Positions 46,128 through 58,000 of a stretch of DNA of 64,000 nt are shown here, in pieces. The notes under the pieces are model-generated. The model saw nothing but the letters and a program-made list of their open reading frames with translations, ran no database searches and was not told where the DNA came from. Within the stretch, counting starts at the first letter, position 1; each line of letters begins with the position of its first letter. The position numbers and the translations under genes are program-made. This DNA comes from Winogradskyella psychrotolerans RS-3. GTDB taxonomy: Bacteria; Bacteroidota; Bacteroidia; Flavobacteriales; Flavobacteriaceae. The stretch lies in contig NZ_ATMR01000176.1 of NCBI RefSeq assembly GCF_000427335.1, forward strand, positions 1 through 64,000, in the 5' to 3' direction.

Positions 46128-46945
46128 ATACCGTCTTCTTTTATTTCTATCTGGCGCTCTTTATATAACGAACCAACCGCTTTTTTAAAGCTCTTTTTAC
46201 TCATCTGTAATAAGTCTTTAATCACTTCAGGATTCGATTTATCATGCACAGGTAAAAAGCCTCCATTGTCATGTAATTCGTTTAGAATATGCTCCGCATT
46301 TGGTTCAATATTTCTATAACCGATTTGATTTAATGAAATATCTAGCTTATTATCCTCACGGACTTTTTTAATCATTCCCTTAAATCTATCCCCTACACTA
46401 ATATCTCTATAGATATCATCATTAAAAACCAGACCTAAGTGTGTTTTATTTACAATAACATTCATTCCTAACTCTGAAGGATGAGACACAATAAGGTCTA
46501 CCTCGTCAAATTGAGCAACGGTCAGTTCTTTATTATCTAAAAAACGATTGGTTTTACTAGAGGCAACAAGTCGTTGAGATTCTTCATCTAAATAACAATG
46601 CACTAAATACCAACCACCAGATTTCATTTTAAAAGCTTGTTCTCTAAAAGGGCAAAATAATTCCTTCACCAAACCCCAATCTAAAAAAGCTCCGTAATCT
46701 GTAACTTGGTTACAACGCAACAAAGCAAAATCACCTTTTTTAATATAAGGTTGATCTGTTGTAGCAACTGGTCGTTCTTCGTTATCTAAATAAACAAAGA
46801 CTTCAATTTTGTCACCTAATTCAAATACTTTAGGCACATATCTGTTAGGTAAAAGGACTTCACCATCTGCACCATCTCCCAAAAACAATCCTGGTTCGGT
46901 ATCTCTTAAAATTTCTAACGTATTGTATTCTCCTAAATATATCAT
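46115..46945 (-). CDS. S1-like RNA-binding protein (CvfB-like)
   Basis: 276 residues. The first S1-like domain contains VLLPNRYVPKVFELGDKIEVFVYLDNEERPVA, here given as separate blocks, followed by a second (GDFALLRCNQVTDYGAFLDW) and a third (MNVIVNKTHLGLVFNDD, GDRFKGMIKKVREDNKLDIS). The C-terminal winged helix is about residues 220-276. CvfB binds RNA and influences gene expression in Gram-positive bacteria. It converges with the STAS-like gene, overlapping by 13 bp. Confidence 0.85.
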   Translation of the reverse strand: MIYLGEYNTLEILRDTEPGLFLGDGADGEVLLPNRYVPKVFELGDKIEVFVYLDNEERPVATTDQPYIKKGDFALLRCNQVTDYGAFLDWGLVKELFCPFREQAFKMKSGGWYLVHCYLDEESQRLVASSKTNRFLDNKELTVAQFDEVDLIVSHPSELGMNVIVNKTHLGLVFNDDIYRDISVGDRFKGMIKKVREDNKLDISLNQIGYRNIEPNAEHILNELHDNGGFLPVHDKSNPEVIKDLLQMSKKSFKKAVGSLYKERQIEIKEDGIYLL

Positions 46946-47020
46946 GTTGCAAAGGTAAATATATTTTAATGAGATTTTAAAAAGAAGTTGAATGTATAAT
47001 TAATTATTTCGGCAAAAAAA

Positions 47021-47048
47021 AGCGTCATAATTAAAAAATTATAACGCT
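47021..47048 (-). terminator. Intrinsic terminator after the DUF2853 gene
   Basis: AGCGTCATAATT and AATTATAACGCT form a 12-bp stem with one mismatch and an AAAA loop. On the minus strand it is followed by seven Ts (47020-47014). It lies 22 bp downstream of the stop codon of the DUF2853 gene. Confidence 0.75.
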
Positions 47049-47069
47049 CAATCGTATTTTAAATTTTAT

Positions 47070-47411
47070 CTATGAATAAACAGACTCTTTTTTGAAATGT
47101 ACTGCTAATAAGTAATACACTACTACTCTATATTTTGATCTATTAGAACGCCCATATGTTTCCATTACAGAATCAATGGCTTTATCTAATTCAGCACCAT
47201 CTTTTAATCCTAATTTTTTAATTAAAAAGTTATTCTTTACCGTTGCTAATTCTTTCTCATCAGAACCAGAAACTGTAGATGAATCTGCATTGTAAATTGA
47301 AGGACCTAAACCTATAGTTACTTTAGTTAATAAATCCATATCAGCATTAACACCACATTTATCTTTTAAATCCGCCGCATACTTTACGATTAAATCATCT
47401 CTTTTACTCAT
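47070..47411 (-). CDS. DUF2853 family protein
   Basis: 113 residues, all soluble, helical. MSKRDDLIVKYAADLKDK at the start and KYRVVVYYLLAVHF near the end are typical of DUF2853, a small family with a known fold but no assigned function. It is separated from menD by 112 bp and is followed by a terminator, so it is a single-gene unit. Confidence 0.85.
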   Translation of the reverse strand: MSKRDDLIVKYAADLKDKCGVNADMDLLTKVTIGLGPSIYNADSSTVSGSDEKELATVKNNFLIKKLGLKDGAELDKAIDSVMETYGRSNRSKYRVVVYYLLAVHFKKESVYS

Positions 47412-47523
47412 GTTTCTATTTGTTTTAAGTTATTAAATTAACAATGAAATTATACCATTTAAAGGTAACAATTTTTAGACACAATAAAAATCAAATAGTC
47501 ACATCTTTACTGTTTTACATCAT

Positions 47524-49283
47524 TTATTTAATATATTTAAAAAAATCTAAGAGAATCTTATCATTAAGACGCGATGGTGTAAAGATCTCCAACAATTTTG
47601 GCTTCCTAGCTCCTTTATAAAAGGATTCTAATTGCAGATCTAGCTCCTTTTCATTTTTAGCAACAACATATTCAAACCCATACATTTCAGATAATTGTTT
47701 GGCAGTTAAATGATGTTTGGTTTCAAAAAAACGATCGAAATTCTCTGTGTTTTTATCACCTGGTAAGATTCTAAAAATTCCACCTCCTTCATTATTAATC
47801 ACAATAATTCTGAAGGTTTTTGGAATATAATTGTTCCAAAGTGCATTACTATCGTAAAAGAAACTTAAATCCCCTGTAACCAATGTGGTTCGTTTATCTG
47901 AGGCCACTGCAGCACCTATTGCTGTGCTTGTACTACCATCAATTCCGCTTGTGCCTCTATTACAAAACACATCAATACTTTTAGTTAATTGAAACAGTTG
48001 CGTGTAGCGTATAGCAGAGCTATTACCTACCTGTAGTTGACTTTGCTTCGGAATACTCTTTAAAACAGAATTGAAGGCCTTAAAATCCGAAAATGGAAGA
48101 GTTTGCAAATAATCCTCTTGTAATTTTCGTCGTTTTTGGCGCACCGCAAGCCACTGACTTTTATACGTGCTTTTTGTATGGTGTGTGACTTGAGGTAAGA
48201 ATGAACTTAAAAATGTATCTGGACGTAGCTTAATATGCTTTTCTAAACAGAAAAAGGTATCATTTGCTCTTGTTAAACCAACATGGCAATGCAACTCTGG
48301 CTTATAGGTTCTTAAAAATATTTTTATTTTTTTGAAACAATTAAACCTCCAAATGTGATTAATATATCTGGTTGAAGAGCTTTTAAATCTTCTTCATCTA
48401 AGGGGGCAATTAACTTGTCAATGCCAGGAAAAAAATCAGCATGATTTAAATTAGAAGTCGTTTCAGTTAAGACTATAATACTATCATCATCCGCTATTTC
48501 CTGTATCCATTGTGCTTCAATAGAATTGGGTTCTAAAACACCAACCAAAATCATTTTCCGTTTAGCACTGTGCCAAACATCTAATAAGCTTTTAATTTCA
48601 AAACGATCTACCTTATCCTCTCTACTTTTAATTTTAAAAGGCTTTGGGTTTATAACTAATTCCTCTGTAGTTTCGTACAAAGGCTCATCAAATGGGCAAT
48701 TAATATGAACTGGTCCTGAATTTAATTTTGAAACCGTAAGTGCATCATGAATTTCAGATTCATTATGTGTTTGTATATCTTTTTGAAGTCCTAAAAAACG
48801 CTCTAGCTTATTCTCTATACTTTTAAAAATTGCTCTTTCACTATCTATATGAGCATTTTCTCCTTCTTTTAAATCTAGTTTTAAATTGGCACTATACAAC
48901 ACATGTTCTCCATAGACATTTTTTTGTTTTATAGTTTGTCCATCACCAATATCTATCAAATGCTTTGGTCTGTCTGCAGATATAACAACTAATGGAACAT
49001 TGCTATAATAGGCTTCTGAAACCGCTGGATAATAATTTAGTAATGCACTACCAGAAGTACAAACCACAGCAACTGGTTCTTGTAGTTGCTGGGCAATTCC
49101 TAATGCAAAAAATGCAGCACAACGTTCGTCAACTATACTGTAACACTTAAAAAAATCATCGTTAGTAAAACCAATAGTTAAAGGTGCATTTCTACTACCT
49201 GGAGAAATTATAATATGTTTTACATTATGCGTTTTGCATAAGGTAACTACGGTTTGGGATAAAGGTATTTTTGAGTACTTCAT
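47524..49283 (-). CDS. menD: SEPHCHC synthase, frameshifted
   Basis: About 586 residues if joined. The N-terminal part (49283-48324) has the ThDP-enzyme opening RNAPLTIGFTNDDFFKCYSIVDERCAAFFALGIAQQ (as blocks) and GSALLNYYPAVSEAYYSN; the C-terminal part (48294-47524) has the ThDP-binding NRGTSGIDGSTSTAIG and VTGDLSFFYD. One base missing in the seven-base A/T run at 48327-48333 (reads SKK-stop; restoring it gives SKKIKIFLRTYKPELHCHVG) joins them. MenD condenses isochorismate with 2-oxoglutarate. The organism uses menaquinone, so an intact gene is expected. Confidence 0.9.
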
Positions 49284-49367
49284 ATAAATACAAAATTACC
49301 TAATAAAAGGAGATAATAAAATAGAGCTTCGACTAAAAATATAACTAATTATAAGTACATATTGTAT

Positions 49368-50486
49368 TTAATTAAGTACGGTATTGATTGTGCCTGTTTT
49401 ATTCACGGTTTCTTCCCATTCGTTATCTGGGTTAGAATCTTTGGTAATACCTCCACCTACATAGATATTTGCTTTGGCATCTTTGAGTTGCATACAGCGT
49501 AAATTCACGTAAAAATTAGACTGTGTTTTTACAACGGCGTAAGCATTATTTTCTACATTACGTCTATTGGTGTTACGGGTTCTACTTTGTTTTAGGTTTA
49601 ATTCCCCTAAAAAACCAGTGTAATATTCTCGATTATAGTTTTCATTATTAAGAATGAAATCCTTTGCTTTAGCTTTAGAAAATCCACAAACCGCTGGAGT
49701 TGGATGTAAGGCTTCGATTATAGATTTTAAATCGGCACCATCTTTTAAAACACTGATAATTCTCGTTTTAAGATGTAATAAGTTTCCGGCTCTTACGGTA
49801 TCTACTTCTGATACATTTATGTTTGAAGTATATGGTTTTAATTGTTCCGTAATATAATCCGTAACAATTTTCTGCTCTTCAAACTCTTTGTTTGTCCAAG
49901 TCGGTTCAGACTCTCTTTGGTAAGGCTGGGTTCCTGCTAAAGAAATTGTGGTGAGTCGTTTGCCTTCAACTTTTAATAATAACTCTGGTGTGGCGCCAAT
50001 CCATAACCCTACTATAGGGTGATACCAACAGTACACCATTGCATTTGTATAGGTATTAAAAAGACGTTTAAAAATGGTTAATGGATTAGTATCTTGAAGT
50101 GATTTTGTTTCACAGCGTGATAACACTACTTTTTGTAAATCCTGATTTTTAATACTTTCAATACCTTTAGAAACTAAATCGATATGTTGAATTTTCTCAG
50201 TTTCACTTTGAAGAATCTCAGTAGGTTCAAAATCTTCAACTTCTAAATTACTAGTTGTTATTTCAGAATACAAACAATGCTCTTTTGGTAAAAGAATACT
50301 GTTTTGTTTAATATCAAAAGGAGCAAATAAAAATCCACTCTCTGTAAATGTTTCTGATTTATAAACAGAATCGTCCTCTTGCAACCAACATTTAATTATT
50401 GAATTAATTGGTCTACTGTAAACTACAAAAGGTAAATTATTTTTGTATTGCTGCTCTAAAGCATCAAAAAAGGATATAGCATCCAT
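49368..50486 (-). CDS. menF: Isochorismate synthase
   Basis: 372 residues, a little shorter than enteric MenF. The chorismate-binding blocks are VVLSRCETKSL, YCWYHPIVGLWIGATPELLL, LAGTQPYQ, LHPTPAVCGFSKAKA and REYYTGFLGEL, with VGGGITKDSNPDNEWEETVNK at the end, including the catalytic and Mg-ligand Glu residues. It converts chorismate to isochorismate, the first step of the pathway. It begins 3 bp after the stop of the thioesterase gene, in the same operon as menD. Confidence 0.93.
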   Translation of the reverse strand: MDAISFFDALEQQYKNNLPFVVYSRPINSIIKCWLQEDDSVYKSETFTESGFLFAPFDIKQNSILLPKEHCLYSEITTSNLEVEDFEPTEILQSETEKIQHIDLVSKGIESIKNQDLQKVVLSRCETKSLQDTNPLTIFKRLFNTYTNAMVYCWYHPIVGLWIGATPELLLKVEGKRLTTISLAGTQPYQRESEPTWTNKEFEEQKIVTDYITEQLKPYTSNINVSEVDTVRAGNLLHLKTRIISVLKDGADLKSIIEALHPTPAVCGFSKAKAKDFILNNENYNREYYTGFLGELNLKQSRTRNTNRRNVENNAYAVVKTQSNFYVNLRCMQLKDAKANIYVGGGITKDSNPDNEWEETVNKTGTINTVLN

Positions 50487-50489
50487 TAC

Positions 50490-50915
50490 TTATTTCTTTT
50501 TTGGAAGTGAAATAGTAGATAACCTACATATTGAAATTAGATTATCTGCTTCGTCTGTCACTCTAATATCTAATAATTGCGTGGTACGTCCTTTATGTAA
50601 AAATGTCGCTTTAGCATAGATATAACCTTTAGTTACACTTTTTAAATGATTCGCTGTAATTTCTAAACCACGAACAAACATATTCTCCGTATCTATAAAA
50701 ATATGCGAAGCAAAACTACCAACACTTTCTGCTAAAGCGGCAGTCGCTCCACCATGTAATACACCATCTGGTTGATATACTTTGGATGTTACAGGCATTC
50801 TGGCCACTAAAAAATCATCTCCAAAGTCCACCATTTCAATATCTAGGGTTTCCATTAAGGTGTTTTTGCTTGCTGAATTAGCTTTTGCTAAGAAATCCTC
50901 TTTAGTCATTTGCAT
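50490..50915 (-). CDS. menI: Hotdog-fold thioesterase, probable DHNA-CoA thioesterase
   Basis: 141 residues, PaaI/YbgC-like hotdog domain. The core MPVTSKVYQPDGVLHGGATAALAES (as blocks) carries the catalytic Glu in LAES and the HGG loop; RTTQLLDIRVTDEADNLIS follows. Alone the family covers many acyl-CoAs, but it is the first gene of the operon with menF and menD, which makes 1,4-dihydroxy-2-naphthoyl-CoA the likely substrate. It is divergent from the alpha/beta hydrolase gene at 50969. Confidence 0.82.
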   Translation of the reverse strand: MQMTKEDFLAKANSASKNTLMETLDIEMVDFGDDFLVARMPVTSKVYQPDGVLHGGATAALAESVGSFASHIFIDTENMFVRGLEITANHLKSVTKGYIYAKATFLHKGRTTQLLDIRVTDEADNLISICRLSTISLPKKK

Positions 50916-50968
50916 ATAAAAACAGTATTTTTGAATCGATTACAAAGATACAGAAACCGCCTAGAAAA

Positions 50969-51607
50969 ATGAATTCACAAGAGAAAGAAATCTCATATAC
51001 AAGTACCAACTCCTACTCTACTTTAAATACACTTACTGAGCGTACAAAAACGGTTTGGTTGGTGTGTCATGGCATGGGATATATGAGTCGTTATTTTCTT
51101 AAATACTTTAAAGGCTTAAATGCCGAAGACAATTATATTATTGCTCCACAAGCTCCGAGCAAATTTTATATACAACCAAAAATGCATGTTGGTGCTAATT
51201 GGCTAACACGCGATAATACCGAAACCGGAATGGAGAATATTCTAAACTATTTTGATGCCGTGTTAGAGGTTGAAAAAATTCCTGAAGATGTTAATTTTAT
51301 CGTTTTCGGCTATTCACAAGGAGTCAGTGTCGCTATGCGATATATAGCAAAACGACAGCTACAATGTCAACAGCTTGTCCTCCATTCTGGCGGAATTCCG
51401 AAAGAATTAACTGCAGAAGATTATAAGTACCTAGCTAAAGACACCAAGGTAAAGTTGATTTATGGCACTGAAGATGACTATTTGGATGAACAAAGAATTC
51501 AACTAGAATCAGCACGTGCTACAAATCTATTTGGAGATAAGGTTTCTATTATGCCTTTTAAAGGAACACATGTGGTTAATATTGGGTTTATTAATAAATT
51601 AGTCTAA
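50969..51607 (+). CDS. Phospholipase/carboxylesterase-type alpha/beta hydrolase
   Basis: 212 residues. VWLVCHGMGYMSRYFLKYF at the start is the oxyanion region, and GYSQGVSVAMRY is the nucleophile elbow with Ser. Asp near GTEDDYLDE and His in KGTHVV complete the triad. The type resembles the PF02230 carboxylesterase group. It lies divergent to, and 53 bp from, the men operon start, and the window lacks menH; it is one candidate for that step, but I have no direct support. Otherwise a general serine esterase. Confidence 0.8.
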   Translation: MNSQEKEISYTSTNSYSTLNTLTERTKTVWLVCHGMGYMSRYFLKYFKGLNAEDNYIIAPQAPSKFYIQPKMHVGANWLTRDNTETGMENILNYFDAVLEVEKIPEDVNFIVFGYSQGVSVAMRYIAKRQLQCQQLVLHSGGIPKELTAEDYKYLAKDTKVKLIYGTEDDYLDEQRIQLESARATNLFGDKVSIMPFKGTHVVNIGFINKLV

Positions 51608-51633
51608 GAAAAATTTAAGCCACAAACCTCCTT

Positions 51634-52031
51634 TTAAAGATTATTCATAATTTCTTGCAATTGTCCTGCCTTTATAGGCTTTATAATATAGTCGGATATG
51701 TCGCTAATGTTCTTAGCTCTTTCTATATCTACAGGATCAACAGAAGAAGACACCATATAGATCGTGATTTTCTTGCTTAATTTAGGTTTTATTTTCACGT
51801 ATTCTTCCATAAATTGAAAACCATCCATAATAGGCATATTAATATCTAAAAATATGATATCCGGAAGTTCTTCATTATTATAGAGGTTATCTATTAAAAA
51901 CTCTAAGGCCTCTTCCCCATCTGAAAAAAGACTTATTTTTTTTCTAAATCAATGGACTTAAGTATTTTAACAATTGTAAATTGATAGATGTCGTCATCAT
52001 CAATTACACATATATTGTAATTACTATTCAT
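51634..52031 (-). CDS. Single-domain response regulator, frameshifted
   Basis: Starts at ATG 52029-52031 (MNSNYNICVIDDDDIYQFTIVKILKSI as blocks). A stop appears after LEKK in an A8 run at 51936-51943; adding one A gives KISLFSDGEEALEFLI and LPDIIFLDINMPIMDGFQF, with the phospho-acceptor Asp in LDINMP and the acidic pocket DDDD. The later part (51837-51634) has the Ser and Lys of the receiver domain (YMVSSS, DYIIKPIKAGQL). About 133 residues, a receiver with no output domain. The kinase stop codon is 2 bp upstream, so they form one operon. Confidence 0.88.
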
Positions 52032-52033
52032 AA

Positions 52034-55000
52034 TTAAAAAATTATTGTAAACGTTGTCCCTTTATTTACTTTACTCGATACATTAATAGCTCCACCCATA
52101 GCTTCAACTTGTGTTTTGGTCATATATAAACCCACTCCTTTAGCATCTGGATGTCTGTGAAATACTTTATTTAAACCAAAAATTTTATTACCATGTCTCT
52201 CTAAGTTTATACCTAAACCGTTATCCGTTATTGTTAATTTTATTTTCCCGTTGTGGTTTTCAGATTCTATACTAATGTGTGGGTCTCTATCTTTAGACCT
52301 GTATTTTATAGCATTTCCTATCAAATTAAGGAAAATACTTTCTAAATAAATTTTATCATAATTTATTAATGGCAATTTAGAAAAATCCGCTTTAATTATA
52401 GCACTAGTTTTTAATATTTCTCCACTTAAAATGTCCGTTGTGGTTCTCAACACGTCTTCAAACCTAATATCTTCTTTATTTCTAGAGTTATCACTTCTAA
52501 TTTTTAATGCTTCTACTAATGTATTTAAGGTTACGGTAAGGTGATTAATAACGGCTTCGAATTTTTTAAACAAAAAGTCTTTTTCTTCAGTATCATCCGA
52601 TTCTACATAAAACCCTAAAAGAGAATTCAAATTACTTACTGGCGCGCGAAGGTTATGAGACGTAATCTGTGCAAAATCTGCAAGTTGGCTGTTTTGAATA
52701 ATCAACTTTTGTGCTAAGACTTCTAAATCATTTTTAGCATTTATTATTTTAGCTTGTGCTGATTTTTGTACTGTTATATCTCGTATAGCTGCCGAAACTA
52801 ATAGGCCTTCTTCTGTTTGAAGCGGACTCAAACTTATTTGTATTGGTATTTCTATGCCGCTTTTATTAATGGCAAATAGTTCTTTTTCATTTCCTACTCC
52901 CATGGCTCTCACATTTCGGTTAGAGAAAAAGCCTTCACTATGAGATACATCTCCTTTAGGAGATTGTTTAGGAATCAGGATTTCAACTGATTTATTGATT
53001 AATTCTTCTGCTGAATAACCGAATAATTTTTCAGCTTGTTTATTAATAAGTTGAATATTTCTTTCTGCATTCACAATTACCATGGCATCTGGTGCGGACT
53101 CTAACAATCCTCTAAATTTGTTTTCTGCCATTCGCTGTGCCGTTACATCTTGGCAGGTCCCAATCATTTCAACTACATTACCTAAACTATCTAAAATAAC
53201 TTCGGCCAAAAGCTGTATGGTTTTTACCGTTCCATCTACTAGTGTAATACGATGCATTAAATCAATAACTTCTTTATCGTTAATTGACTTCTCTACATGT
53301 GCTGTTACTCTTTCTTTATCAGCTGTATGAACAAAACTAAAATAGGTGTCATATGATACCGTTGTGTTTTCTTCAACTCCAAATATACTATAAAGGTTGG
53401 CGGACCATTCTACAGCATTTGTTATAAGATTCCATTGCCAATTCCCCATCATCGTTATCTTCTCTGCAAAAGTTAATAACTGATTCTTACGTAAAATTTC
53501 ATTCTCCGCTTGTTTTTGAGCTGTTATATCTCTTATTGCTGCAGATAACAATAGTCCTTGTTCTGTTTGAAGTGGACTAAGACTTACTTGAATAGGAATT
53601 TCTTTACCGTCTTTATTTAAACCATATAATTCATTTCTTGCTGTTGTTAAACGTTTCTCAGGATCATTACTAAAAAAACTAGCACGATGTTCCGTATGCA
53701 TGCCTTCAAATCTTTTAGGAATAAGCATTTCTACCTTCTTACCTATCAATTCGTCAATATGGTAGCCAAATAATTTTTCAGCTTCTTTATTAATTAATTG
53801 AATTTCATCATTTTCATCTACAATTACCATAGCATCTGGAGCGGATTCTAATAAGCCTCTAAACTTATTTTCCTCCATCTTTTGTTCGGTAATGTCTTGG
53901 CAAGTTCCCATCATTTCAAGAACTTCACCTTGCTCATTGAGTATAACTTCCCCTAAAAAATGAACTGTTTTTATTTTTCCACTACCTGTTACAATACGGT
54001 GTATAAAATTACTAGGAAACTTTTTTTCTAAGAACGAATCAGCTACATACTTAGCAATATACTCTTTATCGTCTGGATGAACATAACTGTAAAATGTATC
54101 ATACCTTAGATTAGTTATACTTTCATCATGCTCAAATATTTTATACAAATTAGAAGACCATTTCAAGGTATCAGTTACAACGTCCCATTGCCAATTCCCC
54201 ATCATGGTTATCCGTTCTGCAAAACTTAAAAAGTGGTTTTTACGGATAAGTTCTATTTCAGCCATTTTCTGAGCTGTTACATCTTGGCATGTACCTATAA
54301 CTTCTGTAACATCACCAAAATCATTTGTAGTCACCTGAGCTAAAAGTTGAACAATTTTTATCGTACCATCTTTTAATTGAATTCGATGTGTTATATCCGT
54401 AAACGCCTTATCTTCAATAGTCTTTCGCATGTGTTCTGCTACACGATCCTTATCTTCTGGGTGCGAAAAATTAAGATATGTCTCTAGTGTTGTATGCGTA
54501 TTTTCATCCAATTGAAAAATACGATAAAGGTTCGTTGACCATTTAACGGTATCATTTGCAATATCTACTTGCCAATTCCCCATCAGCGTAATTTCCTCTG
54601 CAAAATTTAGTATCTGATTTTTGCGTAACAGTTCATTTTGCGTAATTTTTCTGTCAGAAATATCATTTGCTACAGCTAAAAATCCTATTTTTTCTCCTTC
54701 ATTATTTTTTATAGCCGTTAATGTTAATTCAACAGGAAACGTTGAGCCATCTTTTCTGCGATAGGTCCACTCTCTTGTATCGTACGCATTATGCTTTGAT
54801 AATTCTAAATAAGGACTAAAACCATTGAGATCTTTGTTGTATTTATTAGCGATATCTTTCTTAAAATCTAAGAGTTCTTCCTCTAAATGATATATTTCTG
54901 GTTTCTTTAATCCAATCATTTCTGAAGCGGAATACCCTAGTAAAAATTCTGCGCCACTATTAAAATGGCTAATAACCCCATCATTATCAACCGATACAAT

Positions 55001-58000
55001 GGCTAATGGCCCAGAATTAAATATGGCTTTTAATTGGGTGTGGGCATCAAATAATTCTCTTTCGGCAACATAAGCCGCTGTAACATCTTGGCAAGTACCA
55101 ATCATTTCAATAATATTACCAAATATATCAGTAATGACTTCACCTAAAAGTTGTATTATTTTTACTTCTCCATTACCTGCTATTATACGATGTGTAAAAC
55201 GTTTAAGGTTTTTCTCTGCTCGTGTTTGATCAAAATAATCGGTTACAATACCTTTATCTTCAGGATGTACAAAATTAAAATACGTATCAAAACTTAAATT
55301 CTCTATTTCTTTATCGAGTCCAAAAATATTATACATATTATTAGACCACTCTACCTTATTGGCAACCGTATCCCACTGCCAATTCCCTAATAAGGTAATC
55401 TCTTCTGCAAAATTTAATAATTGATTTTTTCGTATGAGTTCATTTTTAGCGACTTTTCTTTCGGAAATGTCAAATGCGACCCCTAAAAATCCTATTTTTT
55501 CACCTTGTTCATTTTTAATTGCAGTTAACGTTAATTCTACAGGAAACGTAGAACCATCTTTTCTTTTATACGTCCACTCACGTGTATCATATTCGTTTCT
55601 GTTTGCTAATTCTAAATAAGGATTAACACCCTCAGGATCTAAACCATACTTATCTGCTATATCAATTCTAAATTGGTTTAGTTCTTCTTCTAAATGATAA
55701 ATCTCTGGTTCTTTTAATCCAATCATTTCAGAAGCAGAATAGCCTAATAAAAGTTCTGCTCCACTATTAAAATGGTTCAATACTCCATTATTGTCAGTAG
55801 ACACAATAGCTATAGGGCCAGAATTAAAGATTGCCTTTAACTGCATGTGCGCTCTATTCAATTCTATTTCAGCAAGTTTAGCTGCAGTAATATCTTGGCT
55901 CGTACCGTTTATTTTGATAACCTCTCCATTATTGTTCATAATAACTTCACCTAGAGCCTCAATAGTTTTTATAACTCCATCTGCAGTTATAATTCGATGT
56001 GTAAACTTATGAAACGTCTTCTCTTCTATTATTTTATTTAAACATTTACTTACAAAATCTTGATCATCTGGATGAACTAAATTAAAATAAGTATCAAAAT
56101 TTAAAAGGTCAGTATTTTTATCAAGGTTAAAAATGTTATATAAATTATTAGAACTTTCGATATTGCCAGTAACGATATCCCATTGCCAATTACCAAGTAA
56201 AGTGACCTCCTCTGCAAAATTTAAAAGTTGATTTTTTTGTAAGAGTTCGTTTTGGGCCATTCTTTTTTCTGAAACATCTGTAGAGACTCCTAAAAAACCA
56301 ATAACTTTTCCTTTCTCGTCTTTTATGGATGTTAAGGTTAATTGAACAGGTATAATTGATCCATCTTTTTTAAGGTAGTGCCATTCTCGAGTATCGTAAG
56401 CATTATATTTTGCTAATTCTTCTTGCGCACTAAAACCGGTAAGACTTTTTCCATATTGTTTTGCAATATCCGCTTTAAATGTATCTAATTCTTCTCTGAA
56501 ATGATACAAGATTGGTCTTTCTAAACCTATCATTTCATCTGCAGAATAACCTGTTAAGACTTCTGCGCCAGGATTAAACTTACTAATAACACCATCTCTA
56601 GTCGTCGCAACAATAGCGATCGCTTTAGAATTGAAAATGGCTTCTAACTCTGTATGCGCCTTATTTAAAGCTATTTGAGAAAGCTTCTTCTCATTTATAT
56701 CTTGAAACACTCCAAAAACACGTACACATTTGCCATCTACAATCTCTGCCTGACCGATAGCGCGTGTCCAAACAATATTACCCTTTAATGTTACCAACTC
56801 TACTTCTACATCATAAGATGTACCATTTTCCATAGCGTCATTTACTGCTTTTTCAATAGTGTCTCTACTTTTTCCTTCTTTAAAAAATTGAATTGCAGTA
56901 TCTAAATCTGGTTGAAAACCTTCAGATGCTTCGTGTATTTCGTAAACGATTTTACTCCAAAAAATGGTATTTTTTATTAAATCGATATCCCATGTTCCTA
57001 TACGAGACACTTCATTGGATTTTTCTAATATTTTTTCTATACGAATTTTTTCATCTTCCTTTTCTTTTAAGTGTGTTATATCACCTGTATACATTAGCAA
57101 GCCTCCAATCTTACCTTCAGAAATATACCAAGGGCGTACATCCCAAAAAATCCACTGTACCGTTCCATCTGCGCGGATAAAGGGCGCTTCATCGCAAGTA
57201 TCAATGGCTCCATTTAAACACTTTTGGTTATTCATCTTCCACTCCTCACCTATTTCTGGAAAAATATCATAATGGCTACGACCAATAATCTCTTCATTCT
57301 CCATTTTATAATCAGTGATCCAACGCTGAGATACCGCAATATATCTCATATCATTATCTAACATGGCAATAGCTGTTGGTGCTTGCTCAATAAATACTTT
57401 ATTGTAAGCCTCTCTTTTTTCTAAATCTATTTTAAGACTTGTTAGCTCTAATAAATTATCTTTTATCTTGGTTTCAGATTTAGCTAGTTCACTATTTACT
57501 TCTACAAGCTTATCATTTTGTTCAAATAATTGCTTTAGTGCAGGAACTAAAACAAATAGGAATTCCCCCAATAATATTAATATCGCAATAAATGCGAGGA
57601 TATAAATCGTTTGTAAAAGATTTTGAAGATTTTTATCAGCACTCTTTTGATATTCTCTAATTACAGACTGCATCGTTAAGAAATAAGGCAATTCTGCGTC
57701 TGCTATACTATTTACATCTTCGGCAATTAAATTTTTATTAGGATTATTTATAATATTCCTACTAGACGAAACTATTTTTTGTGATTGTCTACCCGTAACT
57801 TTAAGCAACGAGTCTAGTGCTTCACTTCCTTCTTGTTGTTTATTTACAGAATCTAAATAATGATGTGTGTTTTCAAATTCATCAACATAGTCTTTAAACG
57901 ACCCTATTATTTCTGAACTGATCGTATCTCCATTAATACTTTCAAAAGAATAAACTAAGCTGTTCATACGTTCATTTAACATACACTGCTCAGATGCTTT

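Noticed and set aside
48294..49283. A programmed frameshift in menD rather than a sequence error
   Set aside because: No slippery motif with a downstream structure is evident, and eight other genes in the window show the same type of one-base loss in unrelated contexts.
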